Below the pieces are notes generated by a model that was given only the letters and a program-made list of their open reading frames with translations, searched no databases and was not told where the DNA came from. This document shows, one piece after another, positions 10,101 to 25,100 of a stretch of DNA of 64,000 bases. A program made the translations under genes and the position numbers. Origin of the DNA: Triangularia verruculosa (taxonomy: Eukaryota; Ascomycota; Sordariomycetes; Sordariales; Podosporaceae); NCBI GenBank assembly GCA_033296885.1, contig MU863910.1, forward strand, positions 186,001 to 250,000. The letters run 5' to 3'. Numbering within the stretch: the stretch's first letter is position 1; each line of letters begins with the position of its first letter.

Positions 10101-13100
10101 TCGGCCTTTCTGGTAAAGCGCGCGCGTAGCATGCTGTGACGGGCAACGATCGAGTCCATCGCCTGCTTGATAGTTCCCAATGCGACATGGCGGGAAACAC
10201 CGACAGTGAAGCTCTGGTTAAAGCGTGCATCGCCGCAGTACTTGGTGGCTGAGCTCATGTAGAGGTTCTGAATCGGCGAAAGAGGGAATTGGCCGTCCAG
10301 CCCACCCTCAGCCTTGGGCAGCTTCTTTCTTGATGAATCTGAGGGTGAGATCTTGGCGAGCTCCGCGAGGTGAAGGATCGACTTGGAGCGTAGAACATCC
10401 TGTATCGAAAGTTTGATCTTGGCACTTCGTGCACGGGAAACGACACCCATTGCCGTGATGCTGTCGCCACCGAGACTGAGAAACGCCTTGTTCAACTTGA
10501 TACGATCCACGGGAATACCGAGCTCCTTGGACCAAATTTCCCTCAACATCTTCATAGGCCCGGTCATTTCAACCCCCTCCTCACCGTCTCCTGCAAGTCC
10601 AAAGTCGTGAGAGATGCGCTCATAAGCCGCATCATCCAGATTCTCAACCCATCTTCCAACCTTAACTCGATCCAGCTTGCCCGACACTACCACCGGCATT
10701 CTTTCCAGAGCGATCCAGACAGAGGGGACCATGTAATGTGGAAGCGAGTCTGAAAGGCTGCTACGAATGTCGGCAATGGCTGAGCGAATTTGGGCCAGCC
10801 GGGCTTGAGGGCCCACGACAGGGCAGCAATCTTGGGTGATGGACACAGCATTTCCATTCTGGCTGTCGGCAGCGCTGGAGCCACCGTGGGGATCACCACG
10901 CAGAGTCAGGACGCCGACTAGCTGCCGTTTGCAAGGCCCTGCTTTTGGTTGGACGACCAACGCCAAGCTCACACGATCATCAATAGAGAGACGACTTTCG
11001 ATCTCGCCCAACTCGATCCGCTGGCCGTTGACCTTCACCTGGCCGTCTCTGCGCCCAAAGAACTCCAGCGAACCGTCGTGTCGATAACGAACAAGATCAC
11101 CTGTGCGGTAAATGCGCGTGGCGGGCACCGGTCCGGCAGCAGGGCCACGTCCCCAGGCCAAATTCTCGACAAACACTTTGGCCGTCTTGGAAGGGTCATT
11201 GAGATAGCCCCGAGCGAGCAGAGGACCGCTGATAGCAAGTTCACCCACAGCTCCGACGGGCGCCAGGTGATTGTGGTAGTTCTCCCTCGGATCCAAGATC
11301 CACGCGCGGGCAGCACCTGTTGCGCGACCAATGATGCTCGACTCACGTTCAACAGAAACATGGGGGTTAACAACAGCCAACACGGAAGCCTCGGTAGGGC
11401 CATAGCCGTTCATGAGTTCGAGGCGATCAGCCCAGCGCTCCACAGTCTCGGCCAACATGGCCTCGCCACCACACACAAGAGTCTTGAGTGTGGGACAGAC
11501 AAGATCTGGGTCAAGCAGATGGGCCACTGACGGTGTGAGGAATGCCCATGTAGCCCCCAGTCTTACAATGGCTTCTCCAAGATTATGCAGACGCTCTTCT
11601 CCAGTAGGGACGCAGACACAACCCCCCAACATCAAGGGCGACAGCACCTCCATAAGCGCAACGTCGAAGGTGAGCGAGGCGAAGTGCAGGACGCGTGAAG
11701 TTGCCTCAATGTGTGTTGCACGGGCATACCCGCGAGAGCTGCTGCAAAAGTCGCGATGGGCAACCGCAACCCCCTTGGGACGCCCAGTGCTACCGGATGT
11801 GAAGAGAACGTATGCGGTGCTGGTAGGGCCGACCTCGTCGCTGGTGGCCAGTCTGAGATTGCTCGAAGGAAGACTGCGAATAATATTGTCGTCGATCGTC
11901 AGACATGTTTTGACAAGATTGTGAAACCTGAGAGCGTATCCTGGACTGCAAAGAAGCAATGATGGACCGACAGTCTCCAGCATATCCTTATGGCGAGCAG
12001 CGGGATGATCAGGGTCCAACGGCACAAAGGCGCCACCGGCCATGAGGATACCCAGCAATGTCACAACTGCCCAAGCAGACCGTTCAACGCAAACAGGGAC
12101 CATGATCTCTGGACCGACTCCGAGTTGCTTCAAATGGCATGCTAATCTGATGGCGTAGTCCTTGATTTCACCATAGGTGAGTTCGGCATCCCAGGCACTG
12201 ATTCCGACGCGGTCTGGATGCCTGGCTGCTTCTTGCAAAAAGAGACTGTGAATGCAGGAGTCAACGGCATGCTCAATGTCTCCTTGAGCGTTGATGCGGT
12301 TCCACCTGGCAACAAGAGACAGGTCGTCCGAGCTGATGACTTGGATGTTGCCAAGATTAGCGGTACTGCTCCTAGAGGCACCGGCAAGTGCTTGCAGCAC
12401 AGACTGGAGTTGCTGCACAAGATGCTTTGTTTGCCATTCTGAAAGAACATCCTCATCCGAGTGAACCGTCGCTTGGATACCTGCATCCGAAACGGTACAT
12501 TCCAGCACAAGCGGATGTGTAAAGAACCCCTCCGTGGAAGATCCTCCCTGGAAGTCCCAAGGGGCGTCTGAGAACTCGGCTTCTTGCCGGGATTCCTGGG
12601 ACAATCGTGAGCTCTGAATGGTGAGGAGGTTCTGGAAACCACAAGCTCCTGCACAGTCTTGGTTGAGCTTCTTGATGTGCTGAAGGCCGAGATGTTGGTG
12701 GGGCGCCAACCGACTGGCCATGCTCTGAATGTCGCGTAGGAACTGCACGACGGACACATTCTGGGATAACCGAATTCTGGTTGGAATTGTGGTGAAGGTA
12801 GGTCCAGCCATCTCCGTGACGCCCGCCAAGTCGATGTTGCGGCCAGACAGCGTCTCACCAAAGACAACGTCCTCAGACCCTGTGTAAGCGCCCAGGGTAA
12901 CGGCCCAAGCTGCCCGAATCAGTGTTGGGATTGTGATATCTGCAAGAACGTGTCCTCGGCCAAGGTTGAGCTTGCATGTCTCGGCCCGGAACTTCTTGAC
13001 GGCGGGGTTCATGCTTGCCACCGTGGCAGGGAGTTGGGGGAAGTGAGTGACAGACGACGCCCCGGACAAGAAGTCGGCCCAGAATGATTCGGAGGCAAGA

Positions 13101-16100
13101 ATATCCCGGCTACCCAAATACTGGATGAAATTGGCATATCGAGCATGGGCGTTGGGATCATCAGTCAGACTTGCTTGGGCCAGTTGGGAAACATTGAGCT
13201 GATGGTAGGTCTCCTGAACTCGCTGCGCAATCAGGGGAAGACTCCATCCGTCGTAAAGAGCGTGGTGAATGGTCCATACAAAATAGCGGCCGTTTTTATC
13301 CTCAACAGTGGAATATCTTGTCAGCTCGCCTCCATTCTGATGTCCCACTGCCTTGCCTTGTGAACCGGCCTCGTCGAGCTGGCCGTCTTGGTGCCAGACT
13401 ATAGGTTGTGGCGAAGTGACGACCTGTAAAAATCCGGAGGTGGCCGTGTGCACTATCCTTGTCCGTAAAAGATCCGTCTCGTCAACCACTCGCTGCCAGG
13501 CTGCGTTGAAACGAGCCATATTAATGTTACGCGGGAGCCTGAGGGTGTTGATGGCAACATATGCACCCTTTTGCTTGTTAGCCAGGGCAACAAGACCTTC
13601 CTGTAATGGACTGCATGGATAGATATCTTCAATACCCTGGATATCCACCTGACAACGGGCTGAGACCTCTCGCAACAGGGTATCGAGCTCCGTCTTGGAA
13701 CAGGGTACAAGGCCGAATGGCTGGGGTGGCAGCTGGATTGAGGTTGTCAAGCCCTCCACGCCTCCACAGGCGAGTGCCATTTCTGCTAGGATGGGCTTTT
13801 CAAAAACATCCATGATGGACAGCACCATCTTGTGGGCGCGTGCAGCACCCACGAGGCGCATGGCAGTGAGCGAGTCACCGCCAGATCCAAAGAAGCTGTC
13901 TTCGAGACTCACAGAACCGCTCGGCAATCCCAGTACCGTTTCCCATAAACTCTGCAACTTTCTCTCGACCTCGGTGGCCGGTGCGCGCCGGATGGCGGTG
14001 GCTGCGGCGGCGGATAGCCTGTAGCCTGCTAGGAGCTCTCTCGTGACATCCTCCTCAATGGCTCGGCGAAGCTGCCTGCGATCGAGCTTGCCTGCGCTGG
14101 TCCATGGCATCGAAGAAACAGGCACAAAGAGTTGTGGGACCATGTAGACAGGAATGACGCTGGTGAGGTGGGTCTTGAGGGCTTGGGCAATCTCACGCAA
14201 AGGGTCACTCATTGGGAGTAGAGAAAACCCGATAGGTGCATCGGCCACCTTATCTGCAGCCCTGCACGAGAAGAACACGGCCAGTGTTTTTGTTGCTGCT
14301 CGGCTGCTGGCGGGAGCGACGATGTCCACAGCGAGCTGTGAATCTTCTGGAAGGCCCGCCAAGCAGTTGGACTCGATCTCGCCAAGCTCAATCCGCCTTC
14401 CATTCAACTTGATCTGTGTGTCCTTACGAGACACATATGAGATGGAGCCGTCCGAGTTGTATCGCACGAGATCACCAGTCTTGTAGATGCTGACAGTAAG
14501 TCCTGGTGGATAGGTCTGATTGATGCTTGCAAGGACCGGATGCTTCATCCATTCGGGAGCTGAACGAATGAATGCTTTGTCGGTCTGCTCCTTGTTGTTG
14601 AGATAACCCCGAGCGACCAACCGTCCTTCAACCACCAGCTCACCAATGGCGCCCACGGGCACCAATCGGTTGATGTTTTGAGGGTCCACAACCCAGACTC
14701 GACCACCGACGGCACTCCCAATGCTGGACCGGTCGGCGTTGCACACGCGGTGCAGTTCGTCCACCTTGGTGCTAGTCGTCGCCACCACCGAGCATTCTGT
14801 AGGGCCGTAGGCATTGACCAGTGCGCACTGAGTACCCCAGCGTTCAATGTGACCTGCTGCCATGGCTTCACCTCCAGTGACAAGTGTCTTCAGGCAAGGA
14901 ACGCTTTCTGGCTTGACAGTGCTCGCCACTGACGGCGTGAGTAGGGTCCAGCTGATGTTCATGTCACGGATGACAGCAGCAAGATCATTGATTCTTGCCT
15001 CATCTGACGGGACGCACACACAACCACCAACTAGCAAGCACGAAAGTGTTTCCATGACGCTTGCATCGAAGGTGTAGGAGGCGAACTGCAGGACACGCGA
15101 GTCCGAGTGCATGAACATAGCATGAGCGTGGGCAAGAGCCCCTGTGCAGAAGGCTCCATGATCAATCACTGTGCCCTTCGGCTTTCCCGTCGTGCCGGAT
15201 GTGAAGATAACATAGGCGGCGTTGGTAGGCTTTGCTGGAGAGGGAAATAGGATGTCTAGTTTCCGCTTTGTGGAGACAGCAGCGATGGTATCGGCGTTGA
15301 CGATGAGGGTTTTTGGCAAGATCTGGTTCATCTTATGTTGGTGCAAAGGAGAGCAGAGGACAACCTGGGCTCCGACATCATGAATGAGCTGCTCCAGTCG
15401 GCTACTCGGGTGACTGGGATCCAAATTGACAAAAGCGCCGCCGGCCTTGAGAACGGCAATCTGCGCTACCACGGTCCAAGCCGACTTCTCAAAACAGAGC
15501 GGCACGAAGGTGTCAGGACCGACACCTCCCCATTCAACGAGATGGTGGGCCAAGTTCGAAGCGGCGGCCTCGAGTTCGCGATACGTAAAGGATGCGTCCC
15601 ATCCGCACACAGCAGGCGTGTCGGCCGGACGTTGAAGAGCGTGCTCTGAAATTATGTCGTGGACACACCTCTCAACGCATGGCAGCTCGTAATTGTTCCA
15701 TGGCCATATCTGCTGGAGCCCAGTGGATCCGACCATGTCAACCTCGCCCACTGTGCAGTCATCACCTTTATCAGTGACAATATCGTTCAGAATTTGCTGG
15801 AACGCGTTGCCAACATTGCGTATCTGGGCGTCCGAAACGACGTTTCGCCAATGACTGAAATGGACCTCGACCCTGTCGTCTGTGGCCTCGACGTTAACCG
15901 CAACGACATATTCGCTTGGGTCTTCGGCGCTGACAACTCGGAATTGGAGGCCGGTCTGGGAGGGAGATGGCTGCCCACGGCCCCGCTTCTGGTAGGTGAA
16001 TGCTGTGTTGAAAAGTGCTGAACCTGCAAGTCGCATTTCATGCTGCATTTCAGCAAGGGAGCAGCTCTGGTATGCCATGGCATCGGCGAGATCACCTTTG

Positions 16101-19100
16101 ATGGTGTCCAAGACCTCGCTAATCTCGGCATCTGAAGGAAGGTGGACACGACAGACGAGCATGTTGATAAAGGCACCAACAGCATGCTCAATATTGGCAA
16201 CGGGAAGATCTCTTCCAGAGGCCAAGTAGCCAAACAGGATGTCATCCGAGCCTGTGTAGGAGCGTACTACCATGGCCCAGACTAACTGAAGCAGTGTTGA
16301 AAGGGTGATTCCAGAGTCAGCACAATACGCGTTGATCTCATCCATGACTTGGCGATCAAATGTTATGATGTGGGATCCAAGTGACGGCTCTGCGTTAGAC
16401 TGGCCGTCTGACAGTGGGGGGAATAGGCAAGGCTCAACACCGTCAAGATATATCCTCCAGTAGGAAACACTATCGGCACGTGGCTGAGATTGGATGTGGG
16501 CCATATAATCGCGATACAGTGGTGCAGGCTTCTTGATCTCCATGGGCTTCGAACCGTCACCGCCACCATAAGCATGAGCCAGGTCATCGAGCAGGATCGG
16601 GATCGAAGAACCGTCGCAAATGGCGTGGCTGATCTCCAATCTGCAGAATGTCCATCCGCTGACCGTGTTGCAGATGATGAGACGATGGGCTGGCTTCTTC
16701 TCATTGTAATCAATGCCCGCAACCTGCTCCAGAGAGGACACGATGGTCTTCTCGGTTTCATTTCCGCTGTCTTGGCAGGTGATAATACGGACTCGGCCGG
16801 GGAACCGGCGCAGAACAATTTGGTCCATCAGACCCTCATCACCAACCGTGTCCACAAAAATGGTTCGAAGAGTTGCATGGCGTTGAACAACCGCTTGCCA
16901 AGCATCGTGTAATCGGCTCGAGCCAACACCTTCTGAAGAGGATGACCGAACCTCAAAGATGGCGCTGTAAGCGTACTTCTCGGGATCCCGAAGCTGGCTC
17001 AATAGCAGGCCACGCTGCATTGGAGAGCATGGATACACGTCTTCAACATTGTGTGAGCTGACTTGGATGCCCCGGAGTCTCTCGGTGAGACTTTCGAGCC
17101 CATAATAGGTAAGGGGCAACAATGGGAATGCGCTGAGCGTCTGCTCCGGTGTACGATCCACCAATCTTCTGGCGGCGTCTTGAAGGAGGCTTTGACAGCC
17201 CTTGGACCACACGTTGAAAGAATTCTGGTGCTCCATGTGCTTGTTGACTGAGAAAGACAGCCTCAGATGGCCTGCTGACACGACTGCGGACACATCAATG
17301 AGTGCCAAGCGAGGAACATCTTTGCCGACATCTGACTCCGAGTTGATTGAGAGTTGATCGCATGATTGAAGGAAGTTATCGGCACGGTTGAGTTGCTGCA
17401 GCTGTCCCAAGTAGTTGAAAGCCACTTCAACGGGCCATTGGTGACCGTACTCTTCGCGGCCCTGAGAGGTGAGCATGCGGTAAGCGAAGTAGGGTCGGCC
17501 CTTGTCGGGAAGACGTCGCCGATAATCTTTGACCCAGCGGATTGCATTGATCATATCCGAATCTATAATATCACAGGGAAGTTAGTACAGTCCTTCAAAG
17601 CACAGAGAAGAGGCGGTGATATCTTACCCAGCAAGGATTCCTCTGGAAGGTGCACTGGTGACAAAGTCGTAAACCATCCCACTGTCCTTGATAGATCAAC
17701 CACATCATCTCCTGTCTCGCGTCCATGACCTTCGTTATAAATGGTAGGTGCACCCTGTCGATCCGGTGTTGCGTTGCGGTATGAAACCAGTAAGGCCGCA
17801 AGTAGGACATCCACCAACTCCGTTTGCAGTGGTTTGTGGCAGTCGGGCCCAAGAAGCAAGCTAGTTGTGTGGGCGTCCAGTTCCACACTAGCGCCCTCGA
17901 TGACATCGCCATGCACGTTGGGTTTGTCGGCCATTCCCCAATACTGTAGGTTCTCAGCTGCCGGCTCATGGTGTGGGAGTAGTGAAGAGCCATTCTTTTG
18001 CAGCTGAGCTTGCTCAGACTGTTTGCGGCTCCATGTCTGGAAAGGCATTGAGGCAGGAGCTGTAATTTTCCCACTGGCCAGGAAGTCTTCCAAGTCTTGA
18101 AGAATGATGCCCCAAGAGACAACATCAACCACGAGATGGTGGATTGTGATGAAGACAAAGACTACCGCCTCCCCTTTCCCCACTGTGAACCAGTCTGCCG
18201 CCATCAAGGGACCATTTTGGACATCAAGTGCTTTCTGGGAATTCTGGACGCGCTTTTCAATCCGACTTGTGTCCCCAATAGCATGTGTCTTGAAACGATA
18301 TGAGCCCCTGACGTCGGTGGTGATTCGCTGTCGCCAATAACCTGTGCCACCACGGCGGAAGCGGGCACGGAGCATGGAGTGAGTGCTGATCAAGGCTTGC
18401 AAACCACGCTCAAAATCATGAGCGGTAGCATTTTTGGACAGCCGTAGAAGCACACTCTGGTTGAACTGGTGAGTATTCCGTGGGCCGGCTGATGGTGCAT
18501 GACCACCGACAAGTTGCTCGAAATATAATTGCTGGATCGGTGATGGGTCAAATTCATGGTGATCCTCTCCGTTCGCCGCGGGGCCCTGTTGCTGCTGACG
18601 AGGAGCGTCAACTTTTAGTGCGAGGTCGTAGACTGATTTGCTACTGATGATGTCCCGCACGGTGACAGTCAGGCCTAGCGATCGACAGCGGGCCATGACC
18701 TGCATGGCCGTGATACTGTCACCTCCAAGATGCAGAAAAGAGATGTCGCGTCCAACTCTGTCCGACGCAATATTGAGGACCTGGCTCCAGACAGACTTGA
18801 GTTTCTCTTCCACAGAAACATCATTTGGTGTCGTAACATCGTCCTGGCGTACGGAGTCGACAGCAGACGAGAGAGTCCGATTGATCGTATCCAAGGTCTC
18901 CTCGCCAATGTTCTCCACATACCTCACCACGCTTGTGCGGTCCAGTTTGCCAGATGGTAGGAGCGGTATCTCTTGAAGCACCAGCCATGTTGAGGGCACC
19001 ATGTATGGAGGCAGCTTCTGTCGAAGTTGGTCTTCTGCCTGCTTGACGGAGTCGGATGCTTGCTTGGATATCACCAATTGGTACTTGGCGGCGGACTCTG

Positions 19101-22100
19101 CTGGCCTCTGACTGGATCGAAGAGACACAACACCGACAAGTCTTTTGGCACATGGCCCTGTCTTGGGGATGGTCACCACTGCATGTCGGATGACATCATC
19201 AGCAGCAAGGTGGTGAACAATCTCGTCGAGCTCCAGCCGTTGGCCATTCAGCTTTGCTTGAGAGGAGTCCTTGCGCCCCATGTACAACATCTCGCCCGAG
19301 ACGTCGTCACAGACGCGGACCAAATCTCCCGTCTTGTACATCCGCCGCGCGGTCGAGACAGACATATCTGGGAAGCGCAGGGACTCCTCCTTGGCCCATC
19401 GAGGGTTTTCGATGAACACCTCCCGAGTCTTGGTCTCGTTTCTCAGGTAGCCGGTTGACAGCGTGGGGCCCTCAATGAGCAGCTCACCGACAGATCCGAG
19501 TGGTGCCAGACGATTGTGGTTTTGGGGGTCAACAATCCAGCAACGGCCAAGTCCCTTTCCAAGGTTGGACGGAATAGCCGCCCGGTGCATGTGGGAATTC
19601 ACGGTAGCCACCACGGCACATTCACTGGGGCCATATGCGTTGACCAAATTGACCTTGTCAGCCCAGGTGTCGATGTGGCTTTGGGTCATGGCCTCCCCGC
19701 CCAGTATCAGGGTCTTGAGATGAGGCACATCGCTAGGCCTTAAGACGCGGGCGAAGGAAGGCGTGAGCAGTGTCATGGTGACTTCCATCTTCTCCATGAC
19801 AGAGGCAATGTTGCCATTGGTGCGGTCTTCGCCTCGCGGAACAGCAACGCTACCGCCCATGATGAGAGTGGTGAATATCTCGACCAAGGAGGCATCAAAC
19901 GTGTAGGATGCAAACTGGAGGAAGCGGAAGGGAGGTTTCATGAGCATAGCAGGCCCATGGGCAGCTGCGCCGGAGCAAAACGCAGCATGAGAGACTACGG
20001 ATCAAACATCAAGAGTCAGCTGAGCTTTGTTCCTGACAAGATGAGCTGGAGATTGACATACTGATGGTGCCCTTGGGCTTGCCCGTGGTTCCAGACGTGA
20101 AGATGACATAGGCTGGATCGCTCGGGAGGGACTCATCGTGGACTTGTTCTGTTTCTGATGCCGCATCGGGCAGATTGTCAGCAAAGAGTTGAAACAGAGA
20201 AAGTGGTACCTTGGAGCGTGGGGTCCACCTACCTGTCGCACTTTCCTTGGCCTCCAACAGCAGCTTCTGGACACTGACCAGATCGGCAGGAACGACGGTG
20301 TCAACAACCTGAAGGCAAGTGCCCTCGAATTGCGGAGAACACAGAATGATCTTTGCGTCGCAGTCCCGGGCAATTTCTCTCATGCGCTCGGCTGGATGGG
20401 CTGGATCCAATGGCACAAAGGCCGCCCCTGTCCTGAGGATGGCGAGCAGCGCGACCACCGCAAAGACCGACTTCTCGAGACAGAAAGGCACAAATCGGCT
20501 GCCATCGCGGCCGACACCCTTTGACGACAGCTTTCTCGCCAGCGCCGCAGAGAGAGCATCGAGATCCCCATTGGACAAGGTTCCATCCCATCCCACCACA
20601 GCTGTCGATCCGCTTCCCCGCCGGGCCATCTCCTCAAGCACCATGTCATGCACGCGCCGATCAACGGACGGACCCGGAGTTTGATTCCATTCCCGTACCC
20701 TTTTCTTATCATCGGCACTGATCAGATCGATGTCTCCCATTGCCTTCGCTTGGTTCTCCACCAACGACAGACGGTTCAAAACGGTTCCGAACTGATCCAG
20801 CATCCGGACAACTTGCCACTCGGGCAGGATACCCGCGTCAAAATAGGCAGACAACTCAATTCTGTTGACAGCACCGCCAGCACCGAGGGTGCACGTCACA
20901 TTGAGCGGATAACTGAAGAAATCGGCTCCCTGCTTCGATCCGCCGCCGACCAGATTGTTCCAGAGGCTGTCCTCCACCGCCTCCTCGGCCGTATCAATAA
21001 CAAGAAGGTTTTGGAAGTCACAAGCGGCCGCGGCAGTCGGGCTGAGAGTTCTGATACGTTGCAGCCCAGAAAACTGATGTGGAATGGTGTTGTTGAGCTG
21101 TCCTTGAATAGTGAGTAACAATTCTTCAACGCTGAGCGTACGGTCAATGCGGATGCGTCTAGGAACTGATGTCAAGGTCGGGCCAACTAGGTCCTGGATG
21201 CCGGCGACCGGAACATCACGTCCGTTCAAAACTTCGCCGAATGTGACATCCTCCGATGAGGAATAGATTGAGACGACAACCGCCCACGCTGCTCGCAACA
21301 AGGCAGCCACAGTCACTTCTGATCCCTTGGAACGGGTGAATTGAACCGATCGCCGGGCTTGGCTGGTGGCTTTCACATCGTAGCCAGGGCGAGGAAGCTG
21401 AGGAAACTGCTGAGGTGCGGATCCAGAAAGTGCCTCCAGCCAGAACGCGTCTGAAGCAGAAGTGTCACCGCTGGAGAGATAGTCGACGAAGCGTGAATAG
21501 CATGGGACTGGACTCGGTGCCGTCTCGGGGTGGCGGTAGCGGTGCTCAACACGAGCTAGCAGCGTTGGCAAACTCCATCCATCGTACAGGGCATGATGGG
21601 CAGTCCATACAAATGTTGGTCGATCGCTATTTTCTCTGGCAATTGCGTACCGAGACAAGATACCACCGTCATGCGGAGGAAGATGACGGAACTTTTCGGG
21701 GAGGTTGTGAACATCTTCCACGTTTGTCCACGAGATGGGGCTTTGAACAACGACCTGCAAAAAGCCAATATCTTCGACAAAGACCACCCTTGTTCGTAAA
21801 ATAGCTTCAGATGCCACGACATCGGCCCATGCTTGTTTGAACCGCTGCAAGCTTGTGCCAGAGGGTAGCTCGTACGCATTGGCAGCAACATATGCCCCGG
21901 GCTGTCTTTGTGATGCTGCGACAAGGCCAGCTTGGAGGGGCGTGCAGGGATAAATGTCCTCAACAGCCTCAACACCAACACGGCAGATAGAGGCTACCTG
22001 CTGACGTAGGGCTTCCACGTTATTGGGGGCCTTGGCGGTGATCAGGCTGAACGGCTCAGTAGGTCCCGGTAGAGGTTCGTCGGCTTCTTCTCCTGTTGAG

Positions 22101-25100
22101 TTGTTCCATCCCGCTGATCCAGTGGTATCACTGATAGCCTTTGCCATGTCAGACAACTTTGGGGACTGAAAGATGGTCGACACTGCGAGAACGAGACCGT
22201 TTTGTCGCGCGACTGCCGCCAGACGCATGGCTCCAACCGAATCACCACCATGGCGGAAAAAGCTATCATCAGCGCCGATGGCCTCCAGCTCAACTCCAAG
22301 AACTGCTGACCACAGTTGTTGGAGTTTCGTTTCCATCAAAGTTTCGGGTGCTCGGCCACTGGCAGTCTTCGCCCCAAGCCGATAGGCTGTGACGCCATTG
22401 GCATCATCTTGCTCAATTGCTTCGAACTGAGCTTGTGCTGAGTTGCGTAGGCGTTTGCGGTCAAGTTTGCCGGACGACGTGAGAGGCATTCTGTTAACGG
22501 GGAGGAAGATCGAGGGGACCATGTACGCTGGCATCCTCGCCGAGATGGAATCGACAATGCTCTGGGCAAGGGACCGGAACTCGGTATTCATGGACAAAAT
22601 GCAGATCGTTCCATCTGGTTGATCCTCCTGAGTGAGACAAACAAAGGCAGCGAGGGCTTTGCGAGATTGTCCGATGGAAATCAACTCGACAGAAGACTGA
22701 GATGTTGACGGGAGGCAGGCCTTGACGTGGTGTTCAATCTCGCCAAGTTCAATGCGCTGCCCATGCAGCTTGACCTGCGTATCCTTTCGACCTAAGTATA
22801 TCAGCGAGCCATCCGAGTTATACCTTACCAAATCTCCCGTCTTGTACATCCTTCTCACCCCTCTCTCTGAATGATGAGGATCCAAAGAAGCCCACGGGGG
22901 CATCTCGATGAAGGCCCTTGAAGTTTCGACGGGCATTCCCAGATAGCCTCTGGCCAAGATCGGCCCCTCGATCAGCAACTCCCCGGCGCAACCAATAGGT
23001 ACCAGTAGATTGTGGTCGCGAGGGTCCACCACCCATGAGACACTGCCAACACTCGTGCCGATGTTAGCAACATCGCCACTGGCGTCAGTGTGAAGACGGT
23101 GTGTAGAGTTGATGGAACATTCGCTTGGTCCGTACTGGTTGTGTACAGGGACGGCACCGCCCCAGATGTTGAGAACCTCCTGTGTCAGCGCTTCTCCTCC
23201 GACAGCAAGGCCACGGATACTCGGTACCTGCTCGGGTCGAAGCAGTGCCGCCACCGTGGGTGTCAGGTCCATGAAATTGGCATCCAGCCGTTTGATGGCG
23301 CCAGGGAGGTCACCCAGCCTGTCCTCCTCTGATGGCACACAGATACAACCACCATGGATGAGGTTGGTAAACATCTCCTCTAGGCTGTTGTCAAATGTGT
23401 GCGCTGCGAATTGCAAGAAGCGTGTGTGCGGGCCAAGACCCAGCGCCGAGCCGTGTGCAAGAGCGCTAGAAACAAGTGCTTGATGGCAGAGGATAACACC
23501 CTTTGGCTTTCCAGTGCTGCCAGAGGTAAACATCACAAAGGCTGGATCTTCCGGTGATGAGTCGACATGGCCATCCTCAACAATGATATCATCGAGACTC
23601 TGCATAAGCTCTGCTCCCACGGAAACCACGTAGGGGACCATCATCTCGAACATGGAGGCTCGTTTCTCAGAAGCAACGACAATGATGGCACCAGCGTCGA
23701 CGACTTTGCCTTCCAATGCGCTTGCTGGGTGCGTAGCATCGAGAGGCACCACACCTCCGCCTGCCTTTAAAACGGCAAGCATCGCAATGACCGTCCAAGA
23801 TGACTTGTCAAAGCAGACAGGTACAAAGAGTTCTGGTCCAACTCCAAAGCCTCGCAGATGCTCCGCAAGACGATTGGCCAAGGCATTCATCCGGTCATAG
23901 GTAAAATCGCCATCCCATCCGCGAACGGCAGGGGAATCTGGCCGAAGAGCAACCTGTCTCTCGACCATGCGGTGCACACATTCCACCGTGGTTGCCGGCA
24001 TGTTCGTATTCCATGCCCAAATAATCTCTTTGCTTGTCTCGTGGACAAAGTCGAGTTGCGAGATGGGCTGGTCTGCATGTTCAATGATGTTGGACAAGGC
24101 TTGGAGGAAGGTGGCAGCCACATTCCGAGCCTGGGCTTCGATCACCGAGTCTGTCCAGTAGTCGATGTCAATGGCAGCCCACCCATCGTCATCGACTTCA
24201 ACATTGACTGAGATGGGATACTCAGTCGGGTCATGGATCGCCTCGATATCCTCCCAGACTAGCGGGCCCGCTTTGATATGGGGGCTCTGTTTGAGAAGTC
24301 GGCGATACGAGATGCATGTGTTAAACAGCGCCATTCCACCCGGTAGATGTAAGGCATGCTGGACCTCTGCCAGAGATGCCTGGGCGTACGGCATGCTATC
24401 CAGCTGGTCTTTCTGTACGGCTTCAAGAAGACTCAGTAAGGATAGTGGCGTATCATCCAAGGAGTGGAGCTTCACTCTCTGGGTGGCCATGTTGATGAAT
24501 GGGCCAACCGCGTCTTGCGAGCCCTCAATTTGCTCAGCGTTGCGGCCCGAGACAAGGTAGCCGAAGCATACATCGTCAGTTCCGGTATAATGTGCCAGGG
24601 TCACCGCCCATGCGGCGTGAAAGGCATTCGGCAAAGTGACGCCAGTATCTTCGCAGAAGGTTCGCAAGGACTTCATCCGAGGGAATGAGACACGGAGAGA
24701 ACGAAGTTCCTTTTGGTTTTCTGGGACGGCGATGCCATCGGTCAAGACGGGAAAGTGGCAGGGTTCGGCGCCGTTGAGGTGTTGTTTCCAGAAGCACAAG
24801 TCCTCATCTAAATCACGTTGTTGAAGACTGGAAACAAAAGGGCTGAATAGCGGTTTCGGACAGGCTTCGAGGCTCCCATCATAGCTATGGCCAAGATCGC
24901 GAAGCAAAATATCCATGGAAGCCCCATCCATTATCACGTGGCTCATCTCCAACACACATACTAAGGCGCTGTTGGGAGCGGTGGTGTGGAATACCGAGAA
25001 GCGGTGTTGAGTGGCGTACTCTCCATATTTCATGGGCTTCAATGTGCTGGCCAGCACCATCATTTCGTTCTCATCCTGGCATTCTTGCAGCCAAATTGAG

